18,459 nt of DNA from Amarolinea aalborgensis (GTDB lineage Bacteria > Chloroflexota > Anaerolineae > SSC4 > Amarolineaceae). The notes under the pieces are model-generated. The model was not told where the DNA came from and ran no database searches. It saw only the letters and a list, made by a program, of their open reading frames with translations. Position numbers and translations under genes: made by a program. Below are positions 8,882 to 17,670 of the stretch, in pieces; the stretch's first letter is position 1, and every line of letters begins with the position of its first letter. The DNA lies in the NCBI RefSeq assembly GCF_900491745.1, contig NZ_UETR01000057.1, positions 1 to 18,459 of the forward strand, in the 5' to 3' direction.

Positions 8882-8971
8882 CCCTCGCAGGGCTGCGGCC
8901 AGACAGCAGGCTCAGAGTCACGCAGCGCCCTCACAGGCGGACGAGCTGATGTCCACGATCCCCTGCGAGGG
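8882..8971 (+). repeat. Type B inverted-ended repeat, copy 2 (90 bp)
   Basis: CCCTCGCAGGG (8882-8892) and CCCTGCGAGGG (8961-8971) bound a 90-bp unit nearly identical to that at 6508. It is followed by the same 21-nt junction (8972-8992) and then the type A array. Confidence 0.85.
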
Positions 8972-8988
8972 TTGGTCGTGCCGAGAAG

Positions 8989-9745
8989 CCAACCTTGCGA
9001 AGGCTCGCCGCATACGAATCCACTGGCGCAGCGGGCGATGTCGGCCTGTCCGCTGCGCTCCGCTGCAGCCAGCCTTCGCAAGGGGATCGCAAGGCGCCAA
9101 CCTTGCGAAGGCTCGCCGCATACGAATCCCCTGGCGCGGAGGGCGATGTCGGCCTGTCCGCTGCGCTCCGGTGCAGACAGCCTTCGCAAGGGGATCGCAA
9201 GAAGCCCTTCCGAAGGCTCGCCGCATACGAATCCACTGGCGCAGCGGGCGATGTCGGCCCGTCCGATGCGCTCCGTCAGCCAGCCTTCGCAAGGGGATCG
9301 CAAGGCCCAACCTTGCGAAGGCTCGCCGCATACGAATCCACTCGCGCGGAGGGCGATGTCGGCCTGTCCGCTGCGCTCCGTTGGCAGACAGCCTTCGCAA
9401 GGGGGATCGCAGAGGCCAACCTTCCGAAGGCTCGCCGCATACGAATCCTGGCGCAGCGGGCGATGTCGGCCCGTCCGATGCGCCCGCTGCAGCCAGCCTT
9501 CGCGGGATCGCAAGGCCCAACCCGCGAAGCTCGCCGCATACGAATCCACTGGCGCAGCGGCGATGTCGGCCTGTCCGATGCGCTCCGCTGCAGCCAGCCT
9601 TCGCAAGGGGATCGCAAGGACGCTCAACCTTGCGAAGGCTCGCCGCATACGAATCCACTGGCGCAGCGGGCGATGTCGGCTCGTCCAATGCGCTCCGCTG
9701 CAGCCAGCCTTCGCAAGGGGATCGCAAGGCGCCAACCTTGCATCG
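8989..9745 (+). repeat. Tandem array of seven type A palindromic repeats plus a stub
   Basis: Core units lie at 8993-9083, 9101-9191, 9206-9294, 9311-9402, 9420-9505, 9521-9608 and 9628-9718. An eighth is truncated after CCTTGC near 9735. Units are 86-92 bp with spacers of about 14-19 nt (typically GGATCGCAAGGCGCCAA), so the period is about 108 bp. Each begins with CCTTGCGAAGGCT or a variant and ends with its reverse complement. An inner GCGCAGCGG/CCGCTGCGC pair makes a second, nested palindrome. Copies differ by scattered substitutions and small indels. The array opens several reading frames on both strands because 108 is divisible by 3, but none looks like a gene. The same unit flanks the RAYT transposase at 17687-18247, so these are probably REP/BIME-like elements. 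Confidence 0.9.
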
Positions 9746-9807
9746 GCTGCACATGCACCCCGGCGAGGGTTGGGTGCAAGAGCAGTAGTTCCAAATGTGG
9801 CCTGGTT

Positions 9808-9915
9808 TTTGACCATAGAGATCACAAAGATGCTGCCAATGTGCGCCTGATCTTGCCGTTTCTGTGTGTTCACCCACCCCCCGCATGTGTTCTGTGTGTT
9901 CTCTGTGGTTGAATG
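9808..9915. repeat. MITE-like element with inverted CCACAGAG-type ends
   Basis: The left end, TTGACCATAGAGATCACAAA, is an imperfect inverted match to the right end, which contains TCTGTGTGTTCTCTGTGGTT (9893-9912). The interior about 9865-9900 also repeats the TTCTGTGTGTTC motif. There is no coding capacity. A related left end is at 51-90. It lies directly before the promoter at 9955. Confidence 0.5.
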
Positions 9916-9954
9916 TGCGCTGCGTTTGGAATTCTTGCGCCCACTTCACAGACT

Positions 9955-9983
9955 TTGACAGCCGGAAGAACCCATGCTAGAAT
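9955..9983 (+). promoter_or_regulatory. Sigma-70-type promoter (extended -10) of the beta-helix protein gene
   Basis: TTGACA (9955-9960) and TAGAAT (9978-9983) are 17 nt apart, with TGC directly before the -10 box forming an extended -10 motif. A start near 9990 gives a leader of about 191 nt to ATG 10181. Confidence 0.84.
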
Positions 9984-10115
9984 CGGCTTGGTTATCTATC
10001 CGCTCCCAGTTTACCTGCACCACTCATCTTTCTTGTCTCACACCTCAGCTTGGCTTTGGCTGGTCATGGGGCATGCGGCCAAAGCGCAGCGTCGCTACGC
10101 GAGCACGAATCCCCC

Positions 10116-10173
10116 TCAGGCGCGCCACCTGCGCCTGAAAATCATGCCCTGGTGAAACATCCGCCGTAGGAGA
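10116..10173 (+). promoter_or_regulatory. Leader hairpin and ribosome binding site of the beta-helix gene
   Basis: TCAGGCGC (10116-10123) pairs perfectly with GCGCCTGA (10131-10138) over a 7-nt loop. It is followed by AAAATC rather than a U-run, so it is not a terminator. TAGGAGA (10167-10173) lies 7 nt before ATG 10181 and fixes that start. Confidence 0.5.
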
Positions 10174-10180
10174 ATCTTGT

Positions 10181-13100
10181 ATGTCATCATCTCGCACCGT
10201 TACCCGTCTGTTTAGCGTGGCCTTGATCGCCATGCTGCTCCTGACCTCGCTTTCCTTTTCAGCGCAGGCGCAGGATGGCCCGGTCTCGCAGCCCGCGGAG
10301 AAGGGCCAGAAAGCTGATTGCGCTCCCCTCGATGGGGCCGAGCAGCAGGAGTTCGACAGCCTGACGGCCATGAAGGCCGCCGAAACCCTGGCCGGGGCCA
10401 ACCTGGCGCGCTACGATGCGCTGGCGCAGCAGATCAACTGCTACCACGCGCAGTTGGCAGCGCCGGTGCAGCCCGTTGGCCCGGTGGGCGCACGACGCGT
10501 AGCCCCCACCGTCACCAAGACCGTCGGCACGACCGGCGCGGACTACGCCACCCTGGCCGCGGCTTTCACCGATATCAACAACGGCGTACTGACCGGCTCA
10601 GTTCAGCTGAACGTCATTGACAACACGACTGAACCGGCCGCCGGCGCGATCCTCAACGCCAGCGGCGTCGGCAGCGCCTCCTACACCGCCGTGCTGATCC
10701 AGCCCTTGGGCGGCGCGTGGACGATCAGCGGCGCCGCGACAGCGGGCCTGCCCTTGATTGACCTCAACGGCGCGGACAACGTGACCATTGACGGCCTGAA
10801 CACCGGCGGGAACAGCCTGACCATCGCCAACACGACGGTCTCGGCCACGTCGGGCACCAGCACGATTCGATTCCAAACTGATGCGTCTAGCAACACGCTA
10901 ACGAATCTCTCTGTTCTCGGTTCCGCAACTATGGCTGCCGGCACCAACGGCGGCAACATCTGGTTTGGATCTGCGGCGATCACCACGGGCAACGATAACA
11001 ACGTGGTTTCGAACAGCAACATTGGACCGACTGGAGCGAACCTTCCGACGAAAGGCATCTACTTCAGCGGAACGTCCAACACGGACCCCGGCACGGCCAA
11101 TAGCGGAATCCTGATCAACAACAACAACATCTACGACTACTTCAGTGCAACTGTCTCCAGCGCTGGTATCGATTTGAACAGCGGAAGCACGAACCTGAGC
11201 ATCACGAACAATCGGTTCTACCAAACGGCGTCGCGGACGATGACGACGACCAGCCTGACCCACTCGGGTATCAGAATCAGTAATACATCCGGCAACAATT
11301 ACCAGATCACTGGCAATACGATCGGCTTTGCCAACAGTGCTGGCACGGGGACATACACACTGGTCTTTCCAGCTTCCACGAGCGGCGGCTTCATTCCCAT
11401 CAACCTGAGCGTGGGTACGACGGTCGCCACCAGCGTACAAGGCAACACGATCGCCGGCATCGCTATGTCGGGCTCTGCCAGCGGCACAAGTTCTTCAGCG
11501 CCATTTAGAGGAATCTACGTCGGCAGCGGCGTGACGACCATAGGCGACGTGACGGGCAACACCATTGGCAGCCAGTCCGCGACGGGCAGCATCAGCTACA
11601 CATCAAGCTCAGCCTCAGCTAGCGACGTGATGGGCATGTTCAACTTTGGCTCAAGCGCCTGGACGGTATCTAACAACACCATTGGCGGTATCACGGCTGC
11701 TAACTCCAGCACGGGTGCGGCTAATGTTTATGGAATACGGTTGAATACCTCGTCCTCAGTAGTAACCACCATTTCGAATAATCTGGTCGGCGGGACGGTC
11801 GCAAATTCCCTCCAGAGCACGGCAGCGGCGGCGACCACCGGCACTCAAGTCGCCGGAATTTTCGTTTCCACCTCTATCGCCACCTTGACTTCAAATACCA
11901 TCCGTAATTTGACCGCGCCGGGCGGAACAGGCACGACCACAGCAGCTTCGGTTGCCGGTATTGTCTTTGTCAGTACAACTCCGGTTAATACGGCAAGTCA
12001 AAATACGATTTTCAATCTCTCCAACACGAATACGACGCTGGCGACTATCGTCACAGGCATTCAGTTCACCGGCGGAACCGGAAACGTGGTGGAAAGGAAC
12101 TCTATTCATAGTCTGACTTCCGCGACGAACAATTCAACTGCCGAGGTCAATGGTATTCGCGTGGCGGGCGGAACCACCACCTACCGCAACAACATGATCG
12201 CGCTCGGCGCGGGCATTGCCAATGCGCTGGGCGGGGCGGCAACCAACAGCTCGACCACCGGCATCGTGGGCATCAACGAAGCCCTGGGCACTGATCAGTT
12301 TTTCCACAACAGCGTGTACATCGGCGGCACGGCGACCGCCGGCGCTGGCAGTTCCTTTGCCTTCAACGGAACCCAGACGGTCAACACGCGCTCGTTCCGG
12401 GATAACATCTTCTTCAACGCCCGCGCCAACAGCGGCGCCACCGGCAAACACTATGCCGTCAAGGTCAACGGCACAGCGCCCAACCCGACCGGGTTGACCA
12501 TCAACAACAACGTCTACTACGCCAACGGCAGCGGGGCGGTTTTTGGCTTCTTCAATTCGCTGGATGTCCCCAATCTGGCCGCCTGGAGAACAGCCGTGGG
12601 CCAGGATGCAGGCAGCTTCGAAGGGAACCCGCAGTACAACGACCCAACGAACGCCACGCCCGATTTGCATCTGCACCCCACCAACGTGACGGTTGCTGAA
12701 GGGAACGGTGTGGATGTCGGCGTTGTCAACGACTACGACGGCCAGACGCGCAGCGCCCTCACCCCGGTGGACATTGGCGCGGACGCCGGCAACTTCAGCG
12801 GCATTGACCTCAGCGGGCCAACCATCACCTACACGCCGCTGGGCAACACCATGAGCGTGGCCAATCGCGCTTTTAGCAACGTGACGATCACCGATGCCAG
12901 CGGCGTCAACACGACGGCTGGCACCAAGCCGCGCGTCTACTACAAACGCTCCACCGACGGCAATGTCTGGAACGACAACACCTCCGGCACCGACGGCTGG
13001 AAGTATGCCGAAGCCAACGGTGCGACCTCGCCCTTCGACTTCACGATTGACTACTCGCGGCTCAACGGCGGCGCGGGCGTCGTGCCAGGTCAGACGGTGC

Positions 13101-16100
13101 AGTACTTCGTCGTGGCGCAGGACCTGGCCGCCACGCCCAACGTCAGCATCAACAGCGGCGCCTTTGCCGCCGCGCCCAGCAGCGTGGCCTTGACCGCCGC
13201 GGCCTTCCCCATCGGCGGCGCGATCAACAGCTACCTGATCTCACTGACGTACTCCGGCGCGTACAGCGTGCCGGGATCGTTCCCGTCGCTGACCAACGCG
13301 GGCGGTATGTTCGAGGCCCTGAACGCGGGCGTCTTGACAGGCAACGTGGTGATTAACATCACGGCTGACCTCACCGGCGAAACCGGCGCGGTTGCCTTGA
13401 ACCAGCTCGCAGAGTCGGTGCTGGAGAGCACCTTCACGGTGACCATCAAGCCGAGCGGCGGGCCGCGCACGATCTCAGGAACCTCGACTGCCAGCGGCCT
13501 GATCATCCTGAACGGCGCGGACAAAGTCACGATTGACGGTTCGACCAGCGGCGGCACGGATCAGAGCCTGACGATCACCAACCTCAACACGGCTGGCGTC
13601 GTGATCTGGATCCGCAGCGCCAATGCCAGCGATGGCTCGAACAACAACACGGTCAAGAACTGCATCATCAACGGCAGCTCGGGCACCACGACAATTGCCG
13701 GCATTCTGAGCAGCGGCGCCACCCTGGGCGGCGACGCGGAGGCGGCCAACTCGAACAACACCATCCAGAACAATGTGATCACCAAGGTGCAGAACGCCGC
13801 GTACCTGCGGGGTGGCGCAACGGCCCAAACTTTGGATCAGAACTGGCTGGTGACGCAGAACACCTTCGGCTCGACCGTGGCGGCCGACAAGCTCGGCTTC
13901 CGCGGCATGCTGATTGGCAATGCCCAAAACTTCACCGTCAGCCAGAACACCATCAACGGCGTGCTGTCGTCCAGCAGCTCGAGCGCGACCATGAGCGGCA
14001 TCCAGGTCGCCCTGGTGGTCTCGGGCGGCCTGATCTTGCAAAACAAGATCAGCGACATCAAGCAGATCAACACGGTCGGCTGGGGCAGCAACGGCATCTA
14101 CCTGAGCGCCAGCACGACCGCGTCGGACGTGACGGTCGCCAACAACTTCGTCTTCGACGTGGCCTCGTACGGCTTCAACGGCGTGACCCAGGGAGACAAC
14201 GGCTATGGCATCATGGTTCAGAGCGGCGGTGGGTACAAGCTCTACTACAACTCCGTCCGCATGACGACAGACCAGACGTCAACCTCCGGCATCCCGGCGG
14301 CGATCAACATCGCCAGCGGCGTCACCACGGCTGGCTCACTGGATATTCGCGACAATATCTTCGCCAACACCCAGACCGTCGGCACCCGCTACGCGATCTA
14401 CAGCGCGGCGCCTAACACCGTCTTCTCGGCCATCAACTTCAACGACTACTACCCCGGCACGGGGATCCTGGGCTACCTGGGCGCGGCCCAGGCCACGTTG
14501 ACCGCGTGGCAGACCGCGACCGGCCAGGACGGGAGCTCCATCAGCAGCGACCCGCTCTTCGTCTCGACTACCGATCTGCACATCACCAGCCTCAGCTCGC
14601 CGGTGATAGATGTGGGTACGCCGATTGCTGGCATCACCATTGATATTGACGGCCAGACGCGCGACGCGACCACCCCGGAGATCGGCGCGGACGAGTTCGT
14701 CTTCGCACCGACGCCGACCCCGACAGCGACCAATACCCCCACCGCGACGCCGACGGATACCCCGACCAACACGCCGGTCCCGCCCACGGCCACGCCAACC
14801 GATACCCCGACCAACACGCCGGTCCCACCGACCGCGACGCCGACGAATACGCCGGTGCCGCCCACGGCCACGCCGACCAACACCCCGGTGCCGCCGACCG
14901 CGACGCCAACGAATACGCCGGTGCCGCCGACCGCGACGCCAACGAATACGCCGGTGCCGCCCACGGCCACGCCGACCAACACGCCGGTCCCACCGACCGC
15001 GACGCCAACCAACACGCCGGTGCCGCCCACGGCCACGCCGACCGATACCCCGACTAACACCCCAGTGCCGCCCACGGCAACCCCGACGGCCACCAATACG
15101 CCAGTCGCCGGCGCCTGCGGATCGGTCACGATCAACCCGAACACCGCGATTCCGGACAACAATCCGACCGGCATCTGCTTCCCCATCGTGGTCACGGATG
15201 TGGGCACCATCACCAACATCACCGTCTCCACCGCGGTCACGCACACCTGGATTGGCGACCTGATCTTCCGGTTGGTGGCCCCGGGCGGCTCGCCCTTCCT
15301 GGCGATGCTCAACCGCCCAGGCGGCACCGGGACGGGCGTGGGTGATTCGTCCGACATGTCCGCCCTGTTCCCACTGCTCTTCACCGACGCCAGCAGCGAT
15401 CCGGCCGAAAGCATGGGCAACACCATCGGTACGAGCGGGGTGGTCTGCCGCGACGACGGCCGCTGCTCGTACAGCCCCAGCCCAGACGGCTTCTCCGGCT
15501 CGCTCGCTAACTTCGCCGGCTTCGCTGGCCTGGCCAGCAACGGCACCTGGCAGTTCTGCGCGTCGGACAACGCCGCCGCGGACACCGGCACCGTCGCTTC
15601 GGTCACCCTCAACCTGACCTGCGGCGCGCCGCCCACGGCGACGCCGACCAACACGCCGGTCCCGCCCACGGCGACGCCGACCAACACGCCGGTCCCGCCC
15701 ACCGCAACGCCGACCGACACGCCGGTCCCGCCCACCGCCACGCCAACCAACACGCCCGTGCCGCCCACGGCCACGCCGACGGCAACGCCGGTGGCCCCGC
15801 CCAACATAGACGTCAGCCCGCTGAGCCTCTCCGCGATGCAGGCGCCCAACACCACGACGCAGCAGACGCTGACCATCTCCAACACTGGCGGCGCGCTGCT
15901 CAACTGGACCATCGCCGAAGAACCGGCGTCGGTCAACCAGGGCGCGGCTCTCAAGCCGCAGGCGGCGACCAGCGCGCTGCGCAGGCCGGCGGCTGGCGAC
16001 ACCGGCAGCCGCAGCGGGTCCACCGACGCCACGGCCCCGATCGTGTACGACTCGCCGGCGAGCTTCAGCGAAGGCTTCACCGACATCACCCTGCTGCCGG

Positions 16101-17155
16101 GGATGGGCTGGTTCCTGCAGAACAACTCACAGCCCATTGGCCTCACTGGCTGGTTCCAGGGCAACACCACCGTGTTCAGCGCCCAGGCCGGTGCGGCTAC
16201 CTCCTACATCGGCGCCAACTTCAATAACGGCGCGAGTGTGGCCACCATCAGCAACTGGCTGCTGACGCCGGTGTTGAGCCTGAGCAATGGCGACACCTTC
16301 TCCTTCTGGACGCGGACCGTCGACATCCCAGCGTTCCCGGATCGGCTGCAGCTGCGGTTGAGCACGGCTGGCGCCAGCACCAACGTGGGTACGTTGGCGA
16401 CTGAGGTGGGCGACTTCACGACGCTGCTGCTGGATATCAACCCAACCCTGACGGTTGCCGGCTACCCCAGCACGTGGACGCAATACACGGTGACGCTGAG
16501 CGGCCTGCCGCCGAGCACCACCGGGCGCTTCGCCTTCCGCTACTTCGTGACCAACGGCGGGCCGAGCGGCGCCAACTCGGACTACATCGGCATTGACACC
16601 GTCGAATACGTCAGCGCGGCGCCGACGGCCACCCCGACCAACACGCCCGTGCCGCCCACAGCGACGCCGACGAACACGCCGGTTCCGCCCACGGCCACCC
16701 CAACCGCGACGAACACGCCGGTTCCGCCCACGGCCACCCCGACCGCTACGCCCGGCCCCTGCCAGGCGCCGTCGGACGTGCCGTGGCTGAGCCTCAGCTT
16801 GTACGCTGGCGCGACGGCTGGCGGCGGCAGCACCCCAGTGACGGTCACCTTCGACTCGACTGGTCTGACGCCTGGCACCTACAACGCCCGGCTGTGCGTG
16901 GACAGCAACGATCCAGACCCTGGTGCTGGCAACGGCACCACGCGCGTGATCGTGCCGGTGACATTGCTGGTGGTGCAGCCGACGGCCACGCCGACGCCGA
17001 CGCCCACCCCTGGCTCGCCGACCGGCGTGCAGTTGAGCGGCCTGGACAGTGGTTCCGCCGCCCCGGCGCCCCTCAACGCCTGGCTGTTCGTGGCCCTGGC
17101 CCTGGCAACGCTGACCGGCGCCGCAGCTCTCCTGCGCCGCCGCAGCATGCGCTAA
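10181..17155 (+). CDS. Giant secreted parallel beta-helix protein with P-like, choice-of-anchor J and BACON-like C-terminus
   Basis: A 2324-residue exported protein. The signal peptide (1-30, AQA cleavage) precedes a helical segment with Cys47 and Cys87. A first right-handed beta-helix region (about 108-870) is rich in NNxI/NTI repeats and closes with DYDGQTRSALTPVDIGAD. An Ig-like region (870-1020) leads to a second beta-helix (about 1022-1508) closing with DIDGQTRDATTPEIGADE, the ending typical of choice-of-anchor Q-type helix proteins. A long PTNTPVPPTAT linker (1509-1642) leads into a C-terminal half almost identical to the 2100-6419 product: P-like domain (1645-1816), BACON-like half (1872-1914), choice-of-anchor J (1953-2143), BACON second half (2193-2265) and the VQLSGLDSGS/hydrophobic/RRR tag. 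Beta-helices of this kind occur in polysaccharide-binding, polysaccharide-degrading and adhesive proteins; no catalytic residues are identifiable. Codons of about 10864-12175 are AT-richer than the rest. Confidence 0.9.
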   Translation: MSSSRTVTRLFSVALIAMLLLTSLSFSAQAQDGPVSQPAEKGQKADCAPLDGAEQQEFDSLTAMKAAETLAGANLARYDALAQQINCYHAQLAAPVQPVGPVGARRVAPTVTKTVGTTGADYATLAAAFTDINNGVLTGSVQLNVIDNTTEPAAGAILNASGVGSASYTAVLIQPLGGAWTISGAATAGLPLIDLNGADNVTIDGLNTGGNSLTIANTTVSATSGTSTIRFQTDASSNTLTNLSVLGSATMAAGTNGGNIWFGSAAITTGNDNNVVSNSNIGPTGANLPTKGIYFSGTSNTDPGTANSGILINNNNIYDYFSATVSSAGIDLNSGSTNLSITNNRFYQTASRTMTTTSLTHSGIRISNTSGNNYQITGNTIGFANSAGTGTYTLVFPASTSGGFIPINLSVGTTVATSVQGNTIAGIAMSGSASGTSSSAPFRGIYVGSGVTTIGDVTGNTIGSQSATGSISYTSSSASASDVMGMFNFGSSAWTVSNNTIGGITAANSSTGAANVYGIRLNTSSSVVTTISNNLVGGTVANSLQSTAAAATTGTQVAGIFVSTSIATLTSNTIRNLTAPGGTGTTTAASVAGIVFVSTTPVNTASQNTIFNLSNTNTTLATIVTGIQFTGGTGNVVERNSIHSLTSATNNSTAEVNGIRVAGGTTTYRNNMIALGAGIANALGGAATNSSTTGIVGINEALGTDQFFHNSVYIGGTATAGAGSSFAFNGTQTVNTRSFRDNIFFNARANSGATGKHYAVKVNGTAPNPTGLTINNNVYYANGSGAVFGFFNSLDVPNLAAWRTAVGQDAGSFEGNPQYNDPTNATPDLHLHPTNVTVAEGNGVDVGVVNDYDGQTRSALTPVDIGADAGNFSGIDLSGPTITYTPLGNTMSVANRAFSNVTITDASGVNTTAGTKPRVYYKRSTDGNVWNDNTSGTDGWKYAEANGATSPFDFTIDYSRLNGGAGVVPGQTVQYFVVAQDLAATPNVSINSGAFAAAPSSVALTAAAFPIGGAINSYLISLTYSGAYSVPGSFPSLTNAGGMFEALNAGVLTGNVVINITADLTGETGAVALNQLAESVLESTFTVTIKPSGGPRTISGTSTASGLIILNGADKVTIDGSTSGGTDQSLTITNLNTAGVVIWIRSANASDGSNNNTVKNCIINGSSGTTTIAGILSSGATLGGDAEAANSNNTIQNNVITKVQNAAYLRGGATAQTLDQNWLVTQNTFGSTVAADKLGFRGMLIGNAQNFTVSQNTINGVLSSSSSSATMSGIQVALVVSGGLILQNKISDIKQINTVGWGSNGIYLSASTTASDVTVANNFVFDVASYGFNGVTQGDNGYGIMVQSGGGYKLYYNSVRMTTDQTSTSGIPAAINIASGVTTAGSLDIRDNIFANTQTVGTRYAIYSAAPNTVFSAINFNDYYPGTGILGYLGAAQATLTAWQTATGQDGSSISSDPLFVSTTDLHITSLSSPVIDVGTPIAGITIDIDGQTRDATTPEIGADEFVFAPTPTPTATNTPTATPTDTPTNTPVPPTATPTDTPTNTPVPPTATPTNTPVPPTATPTNTPVPPTATPTNTPVPPTATPTNTPVPPTATPTNTPVPPTATPTNTPVPPTATPTDTPTNTPVPPTATPTATNTPVAGACGSVTINPNTAIPDNNPTGICFPIVVTDVGTITNITVSTAVTHTWIGDLIFRLVAPGGSPFLAMLNRPGGTGTGVGDSSDMSALFPLLFTDASSDPAESMGNTIGTSGVVCRDDGRCSYSPSPDGFSGSLANFAGFAGLASNGTWQFCASDNAAADTGTVASVTLNLTCGAPPTATPTNTPVPPTATPTNTPVPPTATPTDTPVPPTATPTNTPVPPTATPTATPVAPPNIDVSPLSLSAMQAPNTTTQQTLTISNTGGALLNWTIAEEPASVNQGAALKPQAATSALRRPAAGDTGSRSGSTDATAPIVYDSPASFSEGFTDITLLPGMGWFLQNNSQPIGLTGWFQGNTTVFSAQAGAATSYIGANFNNGASVATISNWLLTPVLSLSNGDTFSFWTRTVDIPAFPDRLQLRLSTAGASTNVGTLATEVGDFTTLLLDINPTLTVAGYPSTWTQYTVTLSGLPPSTTGRFAFRYFVTNGGPSGANSDYIGIDTVEYVSAAPTATPTNTPVPPTATPTNTPVPPTATPTATNTPVPPTATPTATPGPCQAPSDVPWLSLSLYAGATAGGGSTPVTVTFDSTGLTPGTYNARLCVDSNDPDPGAGNGTTRVIVPVTLLVVQPTATPTPTPTPGSPTGVQLSGLDSGSAAPAPLNAWLFVALALATLTGAAALLRRRSMR

Positions 17156-17191
17156 ACCGCCCGCGGCCCCCCGCCGCCGCTTAGAAGTAAA

Positions 17192-17231
17192 GAACGAGAT
17201 AGACCGTCATGGTCTATCTCGTTCCTTTTTC
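17192..17231 (+). terminator. Intrinsic terminator, copy 3
   Basis: The stem GAACGAGATAGACC (17192-17205) pairs with 17211-17224 over loop GTCAT, followed by CTTTTTC. It is identical to the terminators at 6455 and 8829. Confidence 0.93.
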
Positions 17232-17244
17232 TGTGCAAGAAGCC

Positions 17245-17334
17245 CCCTCGCAGGGCTACGGCCAGACAGCAGGCTCAGAGTCACGCAGCGCCCTCACAGG
17301 CTGATGGGCTGATGTCCACGATCCCCTGCGAGGG
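17245..17334 (+). repeat. Type B inverted-ended repeat, copy 3 (90 bp)
   Basis: CCCTCGCAGGG (17245-17255) to CCCTGCGAGGG (17324-17334), followed by the same 21-nt junction (17335-17355) seen after copies 1 and 2. Confidence 0.85.
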
Positions 17335-17355
17335 TTGGTCGTGCCGAGAAGCCAA

Positions 17356-17554
17356 CCTTGCGAAGGCTCACCGCATACGAATCCACTGGCGCGGTGGACA
17401 ATGTCGGCCTGCCCGCTGCTCTCCGGTGCAGACAGCCTTCGCAAGGGGATCGCAAGAAGCCAACCTTGCGAAGGCTCGCCGCATACGCCTCCACTGACGC
17501 AGCGGGCGATCTCGGCCCGTCCGATGTTCTCCGCTGCAGCCAGCCTTCGCAAGG
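17356..17554 (+). repeat. Two type A palindromic repeats
   Basis: Core units at 17356-17446 and 17464-17554, each 91 bp, are separated by a 17-nt spacer (period 108). The first is subtype a2 (right end after GCAGACAG), the second subtype a1 (GCAGCCAG). Their outer 13-bp arms are perfect, or nearly perfect, reverse complements. Confidence 0.88.
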
Positions 17555-17560
17555 GGAGCC

Positions 17561-17650
17561 ACCTCGCAGGGCTGCGGCCAGACAACACACTCAGAGTCAC
17601 GCCGCGCCCTCACACGCTGACATGCTGATGTCCACGATCCCCTGCGAGGG
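17561..17650 (+). repeat. Type B inverted-ended repeat, copy 4 (90 bp)
   Basis: ACCTCGCAGGG (17561-17571, first base changed from C) to CCCTGCGAGGG (17640-17650). Unlike the other three copies it does not follow a terminator but a type A unit. The usual junction after it is cut by the transposase cassette. Confidence 0.82.
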
Positions 17651-17670
17651 TTGCGGCGTGCCGAGAGCCA

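Larger units (their letters stand above)
14747..17334 (+). repeat. Large direct duplication, copy 2
   Basis: This is the partner of 4191-6597, covering the linker, C-terminal half, stop codon, terminator and type B repeat. The downstream type A units differ in subtype (a1 after copy 1, a2 after copy 2), so clear one-to-one identity stops around the end of the type B unit. Confidence 0.9.

Noticed and set aside
8989..9745. CRISPR array
   Set aside because: Units of about 91 bp with conserved spacers of 14-19 nt are the reverse of CRISPR layout, the spacers are not unique, and no cas gene is present.
8846..9949. Several overlapping open frames of about 280-343 codons on both strands across the repeat array
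   Set aside because: The repeat period is about 108 bp, a multiple of three, so frames stay open by repetition. Several frames are open at once, small indels between units shift the frame, and no ribosome site or domain is seen.
14473..16170. A 565-codon minus-strand open frame rich in VGVAVGGTGV repeats
   Set aside because: It is the antisense of the Thr/Pro linkers and duplicated domains. The repeats mirror the plus-strand linker, and a parallel shadow occurs opposite the first gene.
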